Of a stretch of DNA of 64,000 nt, positions 1 through 9,771 are shown piece after piece. Positions within the stretch are counted from its first letter, which is position 1; the number at the start of each line of letters is the position of its first letter. The translations under genes were made by a program, and so were the position numbers. The DNA is from Sporocytophaga myxococcoides DSM 11118 (GTDB taxonomy: Bacteria > Bacteroidota > Bacteroidia > Cytophagales > Cytophagaceae). The stretch is taken from positions 248,001 through 312,000 of the forward strand of contig NZ_AUFX01000005.1 of the NCBI RefSeq assembly GCF_000426725.1. Reading direction: 5' to 3'. The notes under the pieces are model-generated. The model did not search any database and had not been told where the DNA came from. It saw only the letters and a list, made by a program, of their open reading frames with translations.

Positions 1-53
1 ATGGAAGCAGCCATGCGCATGATGCCAATAATCCGGATCTGCCGTTTTACCAT
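1..53 (-). CDS. Possible 5' end of a minus-strand gene leaving the window
   Basis: An ATG reads leftwards from base 53 and stays open to the window edge (17 codons, beginning MVKRQIRIIGIMRMAAS). A GGAGG motif at 63-67 lies 9 bases upstream, which is an unusually good ribosome site for this genome. No family can be recognised from so few residues. A second frame (…DPDYWHHAHGCFH) is also open but has no start codon after its upstream stops. It would be divergent from the metal efflux genes. This is a weak call. Confidence 0.3.
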   Translation of the reverse strand, partial: MVKRQIRIIGIMRMAAS

Positions 54-293
54 CACAATTATCCTCCGTTAACTTTTACTATTACCTTTCCTTTTGAATT
101 GAATTTTAGGACTTTCAAAAAGGAAACATTCTATTTCTCTTTTTATAAAAGGGATTATTTTTTAGAAGTATCACTTTCTACCTTTAAACCACCTAAGGTT
201 TAATCCTTTCCCATCTTTATAAGTTTTGTTGCTTCTGTCACCCTAGATCCAGGTGGTGATGGTAGCTTTTATTTCATTAAGTAATAGATTATT

Positions 294-3200
294 ATGATTA
301 ATAAGATCATTCGATTTAGTATTCAGAATAAATTGATTGTCGGGTTTTTTATAGCCATTTTATTGGCTTTTGGAGGGTATTCCCTTAAAAACCTTCCGAT
401 CGATGCCGTACCTGATATTACCAATAATCAGGTACAGGTAATTACATTTTCCCCAACGTTGGCTGCAGAGGAAATAGAACGATTTATAACCTATCCGGTC
501 GAGCTGCAAATGGCAACGATACCAGGTGTTATTGAAATCAGGTCTGTTTCCAGGTTCGGTCTTTCAGTAATTACCATTGTTTTTAAAGATGAAGTGGAAA
601 TGCTTGCTGCCCGTCAGATGGTGGGAGAAAGGATTACAATGGCTCAGGGAGAAATTCCCCAAGGGTTAGGTAATCCGGAAATGGCTCCTGTAACTACGGG
701 GCTGGGAGAAATATTCCAATATATTGTGAGAGCTAAACCTGGCTATGAGAATAAATACTCTGCCATGGATCTCAGAACCATTCAAGATTGGATTGTAAAG
801 CGCCAATTGCTGGGAACCAAAGGGGTGGCGGAAGTGAGCTCTTTTGGCGGCTTCGTAAAACAGTATGAAGTTGCCATGAATCCGGAAAAGCTACGCGGAA
901 TGAATGTTACCATTTCGGAAATTTTCAAAGCACTACAGTTAAACAATCAGAATACAGGAGGGGCATATATCGATAAAAAGCCTACAGCCTATTTTATTAG
1001 AGGCGTAGGACTTATTGAAGATACAACTGATATTGATGAAATCGTTGTTAAAAACGTCAATGGTATACCTGTATTAATGAGGGATGTTGCAGAAGTGAGA
1101 ATGGGGTTTGCAAACAGGTATGGTGCTATGACCTACAACGACAAAGGAGAAGTAGTAGGGGCGATAGTATTGATGCTGAAAGGAGAAAACTCTGCTGAAG
1201 TAGTAGGAAATGTAAAGGAACGCATAGCAAAGATATCCAAATCACTTCCTGAAGGTATTGAGATAGTGCCCTTCCTTGACAGGTCCGACCTAGTTGATCG
1301 AGCTATTAAAACAGTTTCAAAAAATCTTATAGAAGGAGCCTTAATAGTCATTTTTGTACTGGTTGTATTTCTTGGAAATATCAGAGCAGGATTGATAGTT
1401 GCATCGGTAATCCCTCTATCGATGCTTTTTGCGATAAGCATGATGTACCTTTTTGGCGTATCTGGTAATCTCATGAGTCTTGGTGCTATCGATTTCGGCC
1501 TTATTGTAGATGGTGCAGTAATCATAGTTGAAAGTGTTATTCATAACCTTGTATTGAAGCACCCATCCCTCAACAGAAGACTTACTCAGAATGAAATGAA
1601 TGAGGAAATATATGGCTCTGCAACCAAGATGATGAATTCTGCAGCATTTGGACAGATTATTATTCTTATTGTTTATCTCCCTATTCTGGCTCTTGTTGGT
1701 ATAGAAGGAAAAATGTTCAGACCAATGGCCCAGGCGGTTTCATTCGCAATTCTTGGAGCACTTATACTATGTGTTACCTATGTGCCTATGATGGCTTCTT
1801 TGTTTTTGAGTAAAAAGATATCTCAGCATAAAAACTTTTCTGATAAAATAATGGAAGCGTTGCAAAAAGTTTATCACCCTGTCATTAAAGCTGCACTGAA
1901 TGCGAGAATATTTATCGTAAGTATTGCAATAGCATTACTTGGGATAAGCGTCTTGCTTTTTATAAATATGGGCGGTGAGTTTCTTCCAACTCTTGAAGAA
2001 GGGGATTTTGCAGTAGAGACAAGACTTCTGCCAGGAAGCTCGTTGTCACAAACAATTGAAACCTCATTAAGGGCATCAGATATCATTTTAAAGAAATTCC
2101 CTGAAGTTAAAATGACTGTGGGAAAAATTGGTACAGCTGAAATACCAACTGATCCTATGCCTATGGAAGCATGCGATCTTATGATCATATTGAAAGATAA
2201 GGATGAATGGACTTCTGCAGAGACAAGAGAAGAGCTTGCAGAAAAAATGTCCAAAGAGTTAGAGCGCCTCCCCGGAGTTAATTTCGGATTTCAGCAACCA
2301 ATACAAATGAGATTTAATGAGCTTATGACTGGAGCTAAGCAGGATCTTGCCATAAAGATTTTCGGAGAAGATATGGAAGTTCTGGCATCTAAGGCAAATC
2401 AGGTTGCAAACCTAATCAAAGATATCAAAGGTGTCTCAGATATTTATGTTGAACCTGTAACAGGTCTTCCTCAAATTACCGTGAAATACAAGCGAGGAAA
2501 AATTGCCCAGTATGGCCTTGCTATCTCTGACGTGAATGATGTGGTAAGAACTTCATTTGCCGGAGCAGTTGCAGGAGAAGTTTTTGAAGGGGAAAAAAGA
2601 TTTGATCTGGTAATGCGATTACAGGAACCCTTCAGAAGAGATATACAAGATGTAAAAGGAATGTATGTAGTGCTTCCATCTGGCATGCAAATCCCAATAA
2701 CAGAGGTTGCTGACATTGAATATTCTGAAGGACCTATACAGATTTCAAGAGAAGATACAAAAAGACGAATTGTGATTGGTGTCAATGTCCGTGATCGTGA
2801 TGTGGAATCTATGGTTCAGGAAATAAGCAATAAGCTCGATTCAAAGCTAGACCTTCCTGCAGGATATTTTGTCACTTATGGTGGACAGTTTGAAAACCTT
2901 GTTGAAGCCAAACAGAGACTTTCTTTGGCAGTTCCAGTAGCACTTGGGCTTATATTAATTATTCTGTTTTTTACTTTCAAATCATTAAAAGAAACCATGC
3001 TGATTTTTACTGCAATACCCTTCTCTGCTATAGGTGGTGTTTTTGCATTGCTTTTAAGAGACATGCCTTTCAGCATTTCAGCAGGCGTGGGTTTTATAGC
3101 TTTGTTCGGTGTAGCTGTGCTAAATGGTATGGTATTGATCAGTTATTTTAATCAACTTAAAGCAGAAGGTGTTGAAAACGTTTACGAAAGAGTTCTGAAA

Positions 3201-4667
3201 GGCACTGAAATGAGATTAAGACCTGTAATCATGACTGCTTCCGTTGCCTCAATGGGATTCTTGCCAATGGCATTGTCCAATACCTCCGGAGCTGAAGTTC
3301 AAAAACCTTTGGCTACAGTTGTGATAGGTGGACTTATATCTGCAACGCTGCTTACATTGGTGGTATTACCTGTGCTTTATACCCTCTTTTATAAAAATGT
3401 GGAGGAAAGTAATGGTTCAGGATTAAGTAAATCATTTGTATTGATTCCTTTATTTTTTCTTTCTTCTATAACTTCAGGTTTCGGACAGAATACAGGAAAG
3501 GCATTAACATCTGAGGAAGCATTTAATATTGCTCTTCAAAACAATCCTTCTATGACTGCCGCAAGGTATGATATTAAAGCTCAGGAATCTTTGAAGAAAA
3601 CTTATCTTGATATTCCAAAGACCAATATCAGTCTTATGTATGGGCAATTCAATAGCCTTAATAATGATAATAACATAACCATCAATCAGTCTGTTGCCTT
3701 TCCAATACTTTATTCTAGCCAGAATAATTATTATAAAGAGCAGGTGAAAGCCTCAGAAGTGAAGGCGGATGTTACAGGTAATGAACTAAAGAAAAATGTT
3801 AGGAGCGCTTATTATAACCTGCTTTATTTTGAGTCAAGGCATATGCTGCTCAATTATGAAGATAGCATCTATAATGATTTTATGAAAGCCGCAGATCTTC
3901 GATTTAAAACCGGAGAGTCTAATTACCTTGAAAAGCTTACAGCTGAAGCTCAAGTAGCAGAGTTCAGGAATCTTATTTTAAAGAATCAGGCGGACATGCA
4001 GATTTATCAAAAGCAATTAAAAGTTTATTTGAATGTTTCGGATAGTATCATCACTACTGAAAAATTTGAAAAGCTAGTGCTTTCAGTATCTCCGGATAAA
4101 GCTTCTGTTTATGCAAATCCGTTACTTCGTTATATGCGTCAGCAGTTGAAAGTGGGCAAAGCTTTAGTTGGAGTTGAAAGGGCGAGGTTCTTGCCTGATT
4201 TCAGTTTCGGATATTTTAATCAGACTTTACAGGGCGTGCAAAGTATAAACGGAGCAGAAAGATATTTCGGGCCCGGATATAGGTTTCAGGGAATAATGGC
4301 GGGAATTTCGGTTCCTGTTATTTTTAAACCTTATCAAGCAAGAATCGCTAATGCAAAATTGAACCAGAAAGTAACTGAAAGTTTGCTTGAATACAATTCT
4401 AAGAACCTTGAAGGTGAATATTCCATACTTATGCAACAGTTTAAGAAGAATCTCAGTAGCCTTAGTTATTATGAATCAATTGGTCTTAAACAGGCCGATC
4501 TAATTATCATTAATTCACAGAAGGCTTTCAGAGCTGGCCAGATTGGATATGTAGAATATCTTCAGGGTTTAAGCAGAGCCTTATCTATAAAATCAGGCTA
4601 TCTTGATACAATCAATAATTACAATCAAACCGTCATTGCCATTGACTTTATAGCAGGAGGAAATTAA
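294..4667 (+). CDS. CusA/CzcA-type heavy-metal RND efflux pump fused to a TolC-like outer membrane domain
   Basis: Residues 1 to about 1040 form a complete heavy-metal-efflux RND permease, with N-terminal FSIQNKLIVGFFIAILLAFG as the first membrane segment. The charged TM4 motif DFGLIVDGAVIIVES near residue 400 is the signature of CzcA/CusA proton-driven metal pumps. Membrane segments recur at about 340-510 and 890-1030. After TM12 (…VLPVLYTLFYKNVEES) comes a second hydrophobic stretch at about 1046-1064 ending SGFGQ, which looks like a signal peptide. About 390 residues of TolC/CzcC-like alpha-helical outer membrane factor follow (EEAFNIALQNNPSMTAARYD, repeated later as LKVGKALVGVERA). Typical CzcA is about 1040 residues, so this is a pump-plus-outer-membrane fusion. 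The adaptor gene follows after 2 bases. Metal specificity cannot be read; Cu/Ag or Co/Zn/Cd are possible. Confidence 0.93.
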   Translation: MINKIIRFSIQNKLIVGFFIAILLAFGGYSLKNLPIDAVPDITNNQVQVITFSPTLAAEEIERFITYPVELQMATIPGVIEIRSVSRFGLSVITIVFKDEVEMLAARQMVGERITMAQGEIPQGLGNPEMAPVTTGLGEIFQYIVRAKPGYENKYSAMDLRTIQDWIVKRQLLGTKGVAEVSSFGGFVKQYEVAMNPEKLRGMNVTISEIFKALQLNNQNTGGAYIDKKPTAYFIRGVGLIEDTTDIDEIVVKNVNGIPVLMRDVAEVRMGFANRYGAMTYNDKGEVVGAIVLMLKGENSAEVVGNVKERIAKISKSLPEGIEIVPFLDRSDLVDRAIKTVSKNLIEGALIVIFVLVVFLGNIRAGLIVASVIPLSMLFAISMMYLFGVSGNLMSLGAIDFGLIVDGAVIIVESVIHNLVLKHPSLNRRLTQNEMNEEIYGSATKMMNSAAFGQIIILIVYLPILALVGIEGKMFRPMAQAVSFAILGALILCVTYVPMMASLFLSKKISQHKNFSDKIMEALQKVYHPVIKAALNARIFIVSIAIALLGISVLLFINMGGEFLPTLEEGDFAVETRLLPGSSLSQTIETSLRASDIILKKFPEVKMTVGKIGTAEIPTDPMPMEACDLMIILKDKDEWTSAETREELAEKMSKELERLPGVNFGFQQPIQMRFNELMTGAKQDLAIKIFGEDMEVLASKANQVANLIKDIKGVSDIYVEPVTGLPQITVKYKRGKIAQYGLAISDVNDVVRTSFAGAVAGEVFEGEKRFDLVMRLQEPFRRDIQDVKGMYVVLPSGMQIPITEVADIEYSEGPIQISREDTKRRIVIGVNVRDRDVESMVQEISNKLDSKLDLPAGYFVTYGGQFENLVEAKQRLSLAVPVALGLILIILFFTFKSLKETMLIFTAIPFSAIGGVFALLLRDMPFSISAGVGFIALFGVAVLNGMVLISYFNQLKAEGVENVYERVLKGTEMRLRPVIMTASVASMGFLPMALSNTSGAEVQKPLATVVIGGLISATLLTLVVLPVLYTLFYKNVEESNGSGLSKSFVLIPLFFLSSITSGFGQNTGKALTSEEAFNIALQNNPSMTAARYDIKAQESLKKTYLDIPKTNISLMYGQFNSLNNDNNITINQSVAFPILYSSQNNYYKEQVKASEVKADVTGNELKKNVRSAYYNLLYFESRHMLLNYEDSIYNDFMKAADLRFKTGESNYLEKLTAEAQVAEFRNLILKNQADMQIYQKQLKVYLNVSDSIITTEKFEKLVLSVSPDKASVYANPLLRYMRQQLKVGKALVGVERARFLPDFSFGYFNQTLQGVQSINGAERYFGPGYRFQGIMAGISVPVIFKPYQARIANAKLNQKVTESLLEYNSKNLEGEYSILMQQFKKNLSSLSYYESIGLKQADLIIINSQKAFRAGQIGYVEYLQGLSRALSIKSGYLDTINNYNQTVIAIDFIAGGN

Positions 4668-4669
4668 TT

Positions 4670-5863
4670 ATGAAAGTTTATAAAATAGTATTGTTTATAG
4701 TTTCTCTTTTTCTTTTTACACTGTGCAATTCAAAAAAAGAAGAAGCTTCATCCAGAACTTCTGAGCAAGCAGAGGTTGCTGATACAACAAAGAGCGGTGA
4801 AGAATTGAAAGTGGTAGAATTGTCCCGAGATCAATTTACTACAGCTGATATTCAACTTGGAAGCTTTGATAAGAAGAATCTTAAAAGTGTTGTAAAAGCA
4901 AACGGATACCTGGAAGTGCCACCTCAAAGGAAAGCTTTTGTTTCTACTTTTATAGGAGGTGTTGTAAAGTCTGTAAATGTTATACAAGGTAAATATGTAA
5001 AAAAAGGACAAACACTAGCTGTGCTTGAACATCCTGATTTTACAAGGATACAGGAAGAATACCTTAAAGCTAAAGATAATATGGCATTTCTTGAAAAGGA
5101 ATATGAACGACAGAAAGAACTTTATAAGGAAAATGTTTCTGCTGGCAAAGTATTTCAACAAGCTGAAGCAAACTTCAAGGCTGAGAAAAGCAGACTAGCT
5201 TCTTTAAAAGATCAGTTGGATAAATTGAACATATCCATTGCTAACCTTAATAATGGGATTATAGCTTCATCTGTTTCTGTGAAATCACCCATTGATGGAT
5301 TTATCACAGAAATCAATGTCAATATTGGAAGCTTTGCACAACCTGCTATTCAGCTCTTTGAGGTGGTAGATAATAGTCACCTTCATGTTGAATTGAATGT
5401 TTTCGAAAAGGACTGGTATAAAGTAAAGCAGGGACAAAAGGTATTATTCTCTCTTCCATCAGGTGGTGATAAGAATATTGAGGGTTATGTATTTTCTGTG
5501 GGTAAAACAATCAATCCTCAAACCAGAGCATTACCAGTGCATACTGAAATTACTGGCAATACTGAATTGGTTCCGGGGATCTATGTTCACGGGCTTATCG
5601 ATATCGGAGCCAATGAAGTGAATGCTTTACCGGAAGACGCTGTCATAAATATGGGGGAGAATGAATATATCTTTGTATTAACTGAAGAAAAGAAGAGTGA
5701 AGCAGGAAAGACCTACATTTTCAGGATGGAAGAGGTTAAAACAGGTGTAAATGATTTGGGATATGTAGAAGTTGAGCCCGTTTATTCATTAAATAATAAA
5801 ATGATTGTAAAAAGGGGAGCTTATTATCTGTTTGCCAAAATGAAGCAGGGGGAGGGGGAATAA
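4670..5863 (+). CDS. Periplasmic adaptor (membrane fusion protein) of the metal RND pump
   Basis: CusB/CzcB/HlyD-type adaptor of 397 residues that links the inner membrane pump to the outer membrane channel. The N-terminus is a hydrophobic leader ending LFTLC-NSKKEE, so it may be a lipoprotein although leucine at -1 is not a classic lipobox. The lipoyl/barrel-sandwich half (AFVSTFIGGVVKSVNVIQG, about residues 83-101) is followed by a helical hairpin at about 120-200 and the returning half (VKSPIDGFITEINVNIGSFA, about 203-222). The beta-barrel and membrane-proximal domains come next. It starts 2 bases after the stop of the pump-TolC fusion, so the two are translated from one mRNA and together provide all three parts of a tripartite exporter. 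No His-rich metal-binding extension is present. Confidence 0.92.
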   Translation: MKVYKIVLFIVSLFLFTLCNSKKEEASSRTSEQAEVADTTKSGEELKVVELSRDQFTTADIQLGSFDKKNLKSVVKANGYLEVPPQRKAFVSTFIGGVVKSVNVIQGKYVKKGQTLAVLEHPDFTRIQEEYLKAKDNMAFLEKEYERQKELYKENVSAGKVFQQAEANFKAEKSRLASLKDQLDKLNISIANLNNGIIASSVSVKSPIDGFITEINVNIGSFAQPAIQLFEVVDNSHLHVELNVFEKDWYKVKQGQKVLFSLPSGGDKNIEGYVFSVGKTINPQTRALPVHTEITGNTELVPGIYVHGLIDIGANEVNALPEDAVINMGENEYIFVLTEEKKSEAGKTYIFRMEEVKTGVNDLGYVEVEPVYSLNNKMIVKRGAYYLFAKMKQGEGE

Positions 5864-5874
5864 AAGAGCAAGAG

Positions 5875-5924
5875 TTTGAACAAGAGCAAATATTCCAGGA
5901 AATATTTTGTTGCTCTTGCTCAAA
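5875..5924 (+). terminator. Long stem-loop just after the metal efflux operon
   Basis: Arms TTTGAACAAGAGCAA (5875-5889) and TTGCTCTTGCTCAAA (5910-5924) pair over 15 positions with one mismatch. The loop itself can pair AATATT with AATATT. There is no T-run after it, so it may be an mRNA-stabilising 3' hairpin rather than a true terminator. A copy of the left-arm sequence, GAGCAAGAG, also lies immediately before it. Confidence 0.55.
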
Positions 5925-6041
5925 CTGTTGCTATGCTTTCTGTAACTAAGAATCAAAGAATGAAAAATTAAAAAATAAATTGGACGCGATGTTCTTCAGC
6001 AAAGGCCTTTGGGTTACTGTGTATTTTAAAAGGATATTTTG

Positions 6042-6080
6042 AAAAAAAGGAACAAACATTAAGTTCCTTTTTTTATTTTT
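6042..6080 (+). terminator. Rho-independent terminator
   Basis: Perfect inverted repeat AAAAAAAGGAAC (6042-6053) and GTTCCTTTTTTT (6063-6074) with a 9-base loop, followed by more T-rich sequence. It probably ends transcription of the metal efflux operon about 200 bases after the last stop codon. The gap between the two hairpins (5925-6041) holds no convincing gene, only a 17-codon open frame. Confidence 0.75.
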
Positions 6081-6113
6081 AAAGGGCCGGTAATATTGAT
6101 AAAACAGAGTTAT

Positions 6114-7517
6114 ATGGATTACTCACTCAAGCAAATTTTTGAACAGCAGCGCATTTTTTTTAATGAGCATCTAAGATATCAGGAAATCCGATTCAGAAAA
6201 CAAAAGTTGAAAAGTATCAGGAAATGGATATTAAACAACCAAAAGGAAATTAGAGACGCTTTATATGAAGACCTGCGTAAACCGGAACCAGAAGCTGATT
6301 TTGGTGATATTAAACCTGTGTTGTGGGAAATCGATCATACATTGGAAAAGATTGATGAGTGGGTGAAGGATAGAAGGGTTGAGAATATTACTGCTATGTA
6401 TGGCGTGAAACCTTCAGTTGTCTTGGAGCCAATGGGAGTCGTGCTGATTATTTCGCCCTGGAACTTTCCATTTAACTTATCAATCGGACCGTTGGTCTCT
6501 GCGATTGCTGCCGGCAATTGTGTGATGCTTAAACCTTCCGAGTACTCAGGAGCGACTACAACAATCATTGTAAAGATGATAGAAGGTTTGTTTTCTGAAA
6601 AAGAAGTAAAAGTAGTTTCAGGAGAAGCTGAAGTTGCAGAAGCATTATTGAAGCTCCCTTTTAATCATATCTTTTTTACAGGCAGTACAGAAGTAGGAAA
6701 AAAGGTCATGAAAGCTGCAGCAGAAAACCTGAGCTCTGTGACCCTGGAATTAGGAGGTTGCAATCCACTTATCATTGATGATAGCGCCGATCTTAAAGAT
6801 GCTGCTCAGAAGATTTTGTTTGGGAAGTTCTTGAATGCAGGACAGTCATGTTTATCGGTAAATTCAATTTTTATAGATTATAAGGTTAAAGAAAAATTTG
6901 AGAAAATATTATTAGACTATTTTCATAAATTTTATCCTGATTTTAAAAGTGGAAAAATGAAAGATCTGGCTTCTATCATCAATCAAAAGCATGTAGATAG
7001 ATTGTGTGAAATTATAAATACCTCAATAGCTTCAGGAGCAATAAATCTTCTTGAAAAAATTCCACCGCATGAAAATTTTGTACCTCCGGTGATTCTCACA
7101 AATGTATCATGGGAAGCCAATATTCTTAAAACTGAAATATTCGGACCTGTCCTTCCGATTGTTGGATATAGAAAAATATCAGAGGCAATAAATTTTATAA
7201 GGGGGAACCACAAACCATTAGCTCTTTATGTTTTTTCAAAGGATCATGATACTGTGAATTATATATCACAGAGTCTATCTTCGGGAGCCATATCTGTCAA
7301 TGATACAACATTACATTTTGTGCATCCTTACCTTCCTTTTGGAGGCGTAAATTATAGTGGTATAGGAAAGTCTCATGGATATTGTGGCTTTAAGGCATTC
7401 TCTAACGAAAAAGCAATTTTGAAACAGAGAGTAGGTTTTACTGCAGCAAAGCTGATTTATCCACCATATAACAAAAAGGTAAAGTTTATTATCAGATTTA
7501 TTATGAAGTATCTATAA
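6114..7517 (+). CDS. Aldehyde dehydrogenase family protein (class 3-like)
   Basis: NAD(P)-dependent oxidation of aldehydes to acids. The fold is complete: cofactor-binding ISPWNFPFNLSIGPLVSAIA, then FFTGSTEVGKKV, the general base Glu212 in LELGG and the nucleophile Cys246 in GQSCLS, 34 residues later as expected. The C-terminal SGIGKSHGYCGFKAFSNEK motif and a hydrophobic, basic tail (about residues 440-467) are typical of the class 3/fatty aldehyde group, whose tail can associate with membranes. At about 467 residues it has normal length. I chose ATG 6114 over the in-frame TTG at 6096 because the ATG reading aligns with the family N-terminus; neither has a clear ribosome site. It is monocistronic between a terminator and a convergent gene. 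Confidence 0.9.
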   Translation: MDYSLKQIFEQQRIFFNEHLRYQEIRFRKQKLKSIRKWILNNQKEIRDALYEDLRKPEPEADFGDIKPVLWEIDHTLEKIDEWVKDRRVENITAMYGVKPSVVLEPMGVVLIISPWNFPFNLSIGPLVSAIAAGNCVMLKPSEYSGATTTIIVKMIEGLFSEKEVKVVSGEAEVAEALLKLPFNHIFFTGSTEVGKKVMKAAAENLSSVTLELGGCNPLIIDDSADLKDAAQKILFGKFLNAGQSCLSVNSIFIDYKVKEKFEKILLDYFHKFYPDFKSGKMKDLASIINQKHVDRLCEIINTSIASGAINLLEKIPPHENFVPPVILTNVSWEANILKTEIFGPVLPIVGYRKISEAINFIRGNHKPLALYVFSKDHDTVNYISQSLSSGAISVNDTTLHFVHPYLPFGGVNYSGIGKSHGYCGFKAFSNEKAILKQRVGFTAAKLIYPPYNKKVKFIIRFIMKYL

Positions 7518-7524
7518 ATACGAA

Positions 7525-8625
7525 TTACTTCTTTAGGTATGCCAATGAATCTGTATTCTCTGATTTTTCTCCTAAGTGTAAAAAATGTTTTTCAAATAGA
7601 TGATAAGAGACAACGCTTATTCCGATGGTTATCAGAAGGCAGGAAGCGGACAGAAGGAATATGTTAAGCATATTGTCCTCCTCTAAACCTAACATGCTAA
7701 AGATTTTTATCATGAGATTAATTACTATGGTGTGATAAATATACATTCCATACGTGAATGTTCCCAAGTAGGAGAAGAGTCTGTTGCTTTTGGTCTCTTC
7801 GGTTTTTATCGTTGTCAGGAATGAAATGACAAACATAAAAATAATTCCGAAGCACAATGGTTCAATGACGTACTTATAAGGAAAGTTAAATTGAGGGACG
7901 ACGAATACAAATAAGACAGCTATTACATAAATGAAAATTTTAAAGATATTGGGAACATAGCTGAGCCATTCTTCAAAATTATGATTTCGCATAACATACA
8001 GATAAGCTGGTATTGCTCCGAAGGCAAAATAGTCCAGATTACTTGCAAGGTCTGCAGCAACCAAAGCATGGCTATTATAAAGGATTCTGAAAGGTGTGGC
8101 TATTATTAAAGCTAAACCAATAAGATATAAAGAATTTTTAGGCTTAAGGAAAAGAAAAGCCAGCCCCCACAAAATGTAAAAATGAATCTCAGTACAAAGA
8201 CTCCAGACAACGCTTAAAGGGGATACATTAGCTGAATCTCTTTCAAACATCATCTTGTAGTTTTCCATAAAAGTTACAGACCATATGAGTTCCGGATCAT
8301 ATCCTTTGTTTGATGATGGTAGTTGCAACAAACTGAGAATTGCAGGGGTCAGAAAAGCAAAGGCAATAATCAGATAATAAAGAGGTACTACTCTTAGCGT
8401 ACGTTTGGTAATGAATTTTATGAAATTGAATGACTGATATTTAACCTTCTCATTAAGAATTACAAAGGTGATCAGGAAGCCGCTGAGTACGAAAAAAAAC
8501 CTGTTGGTTCCGGTGCTCTGAAATACGTGTAAAACAGGTAATGTAGCTAAAGGTAAATGATTTAAGAAAACTTTTAGAAAAGCTATAAACCTGACAGTAT
8601 CAAATTGAAAGCACTTTTTACTCAT
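7525..8625 (-). CDS. Acyltransferase 3 family membrane protein
   Basis: Multi-spanning membrane O-acyltransferase of the acyltransferase-3 family, which modifies sugars or surface polymers (OafA/NodX/WecH relatives). The N-terminus FDTVRFIAFLKVFLNHLPL contains the conserved R-x10-H arrangement. FFFVLSGFLITFVI and SVVWSLCTEIHFYILWGL are the next two family signatures. About ten hydrophobic segments cover 366 residues, the usual length. The acceptor cannot be inferred because no polysaccharide cluster adjoins it. It converges on the aldehyde dehydrogenase gene with 7 bases between the stops and is divergent from the SDR gene. Confidence 0.88.
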   Translation of the reverse strand: MSKKCFQFDTVRFIAFLKVFLNHLPLATLPVLHVFQSTGTNRFFFVLSGFLITFVILNEKVKYQSFNFIKFITKRTLRVVPLYYLIIAFAFLTPAILSLLQLPSSNKGYDPELIWSVTFMENYKMMFERDSANVSPLSVVWSLCTEIHFYILWGLAFLFLKPKNSLYLIGLALIIATPFRILYNSHALVAADLASNLDYFAFGAIPAYLYVMRNHNFEEWLSYVPNIFKIFIYVIAVLFVFVVPQFNFPYKYVIEPLCFGIIFMFVISFLTTIKTEETKSNRLFSYLGTFTYGMYIYHTIVINLMIKIFSMLGLEEDNMLNIFLLSASCLLITIGISVVSYHLFEKHFLHLGEKSENTDSLAYLKK

Positions 8626-8732
8626 TTTAACCTTCGTTTCAGAATCTAATTTAATAAGGATTGGTCTAAATACAATAATTGAACGCTGAACGAGCTAAAC
8701 TTATATACTTGAATGGAGTTTGATATTTCGAT

Positions 8733-9536
8733 ATGAAAATTCAAAGACTGAAAGGGCAATCTGCCATAGTTACGGGATCGAGTTCGGGTATAGGAGAGGC
8801 TATTGCGATCGAACTTGCATATGAAGGTGCAAAAGTGGTGATTAATTATTCATCAAGTGAAAAGGCCGCATTTGACATAGTCAGGGGCATTGAAAAGAAT
8901 GGAGGAGAGGCAATTGCCATCAAAGCGGATGTGAGTAATGAAGATGATGTGAAAGACATGTTTAAAAAAACGATTGATACTTTTGGTACGATAGATATTT
9001 TAGTTAATAATGCAGGTATTCAGAAAGATGCAAACATAGCAGAAATGAGTCTAAAAGATTGGAAGCTCGTGTTGGATATAAATTTAACCGGGCAATTTCT
9101 TTGTTCCAGGGAAGCTATTAAAGAGTATAGAAGACGCGGATTTACTGGATATTCTTGTGCTCTTGGTAAAATAATCTGTATGAGCTCTGTTCATGAAATA
9201 ATACCATGGGGTGGACATGTCAACTATTCCAGTTCAAAAGGTGGGGTAAGTATGTTTATGAAATCAATGGCTCAGGAGGTAGGTAGAGATAAAATAAGGG
9301 TTAACGCAATAGCTCCGGGAGCCATTAAAACCCGAATAAACCGGCCGATTTGGGAGACAAAAGAAGCTGAGCAAAAGGTATTGGAACTAATCCCTTATGA
9401 TAGACTGGGAGAAGCAAAAGACGTTGCTAAGATAGCTGCCTGGCTAGCGTCAGATGAAAGTGACTATATTCACGGTACTACTATATTTGTTGATGGTGGT
9501 ATGGCCCTTTATCCCGGTTTTGCAGACAATGGATGA
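8733..9536 (+). CDS. SDR family oxidoreductase, glucose 1-dehydrogenase-like
   Basis: Classical short-chain dehydrogenase/reductase of 267 residues. The cofactor motif TGSSSGIG sits at residues 14-21 and NNAG near residue 90. The catalytic residues are Ser151/152, Tyr165 and Lys169 in NYSSSKGG. The stretch SSVHEIIPWGGHVNYSSSKG matches the glucose 1-dehydrogenase group, in which SSVHE…PW precedes the catalytic tyrosine, and the C-terminus (GTTIFVDGGMALYPGF) is also of that type. The expected activity is NAD(P)-dependent oxidation of glucose or a similar sugar in the cytoplasm, but substrate assignment within SDRs is uncertain. It is a single gene. Confidence 0.85.
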   Translation: MKIQRLKGQSAIVTGSSSGIGEAIAIELAYEGAKVVINYSSSEKAAFDIVRGIEKNGGEAIAIKADVSNEDDVKDMFKKTIDTFGTIDILVNNAGIQKDANIAEMSLKDWKLVLDINLTGQFLCSREAIKEYRRRGFTGYSCALGKIICMSSVHEIIPWGGHVNYSSSKGGVSMFMKSMAQEVGRDKIRVNAIAPGAIKTRINRPIWETKEAEQKVLELIPYDRLGEAKDVAKIAAWLASDESDYIHGTTIFVDGGMALYPGFADNG

Positions 9537-9771
9537 TCTCAAATTTTAAGGTGAATGAATTCTTAGAAAGTTTATTGTCAAATTAAATTCGAAAATATCT
9601 CATTAAATTATAATATAATTTTTATACAACTGATTTTTTTTAATTCAATTTTTAACATTATTGATCTTTTCAAATCAGAATTAATATTCAAAAAAGAATT
9701 TAGAATATTTTGATATAGATTTAATTATTTTATAATTGTTTAAAGTTATCTTGTATCAAATTTGAGCTAAC

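Noticed and set aside
1133-1525. Open frame opposite the metal pump gene
   Set aside because: It is the complement of a strongly conserved RND coding region, has no ribosome site and its product is Ser/Thr/Ile-rich like many antisense frames.
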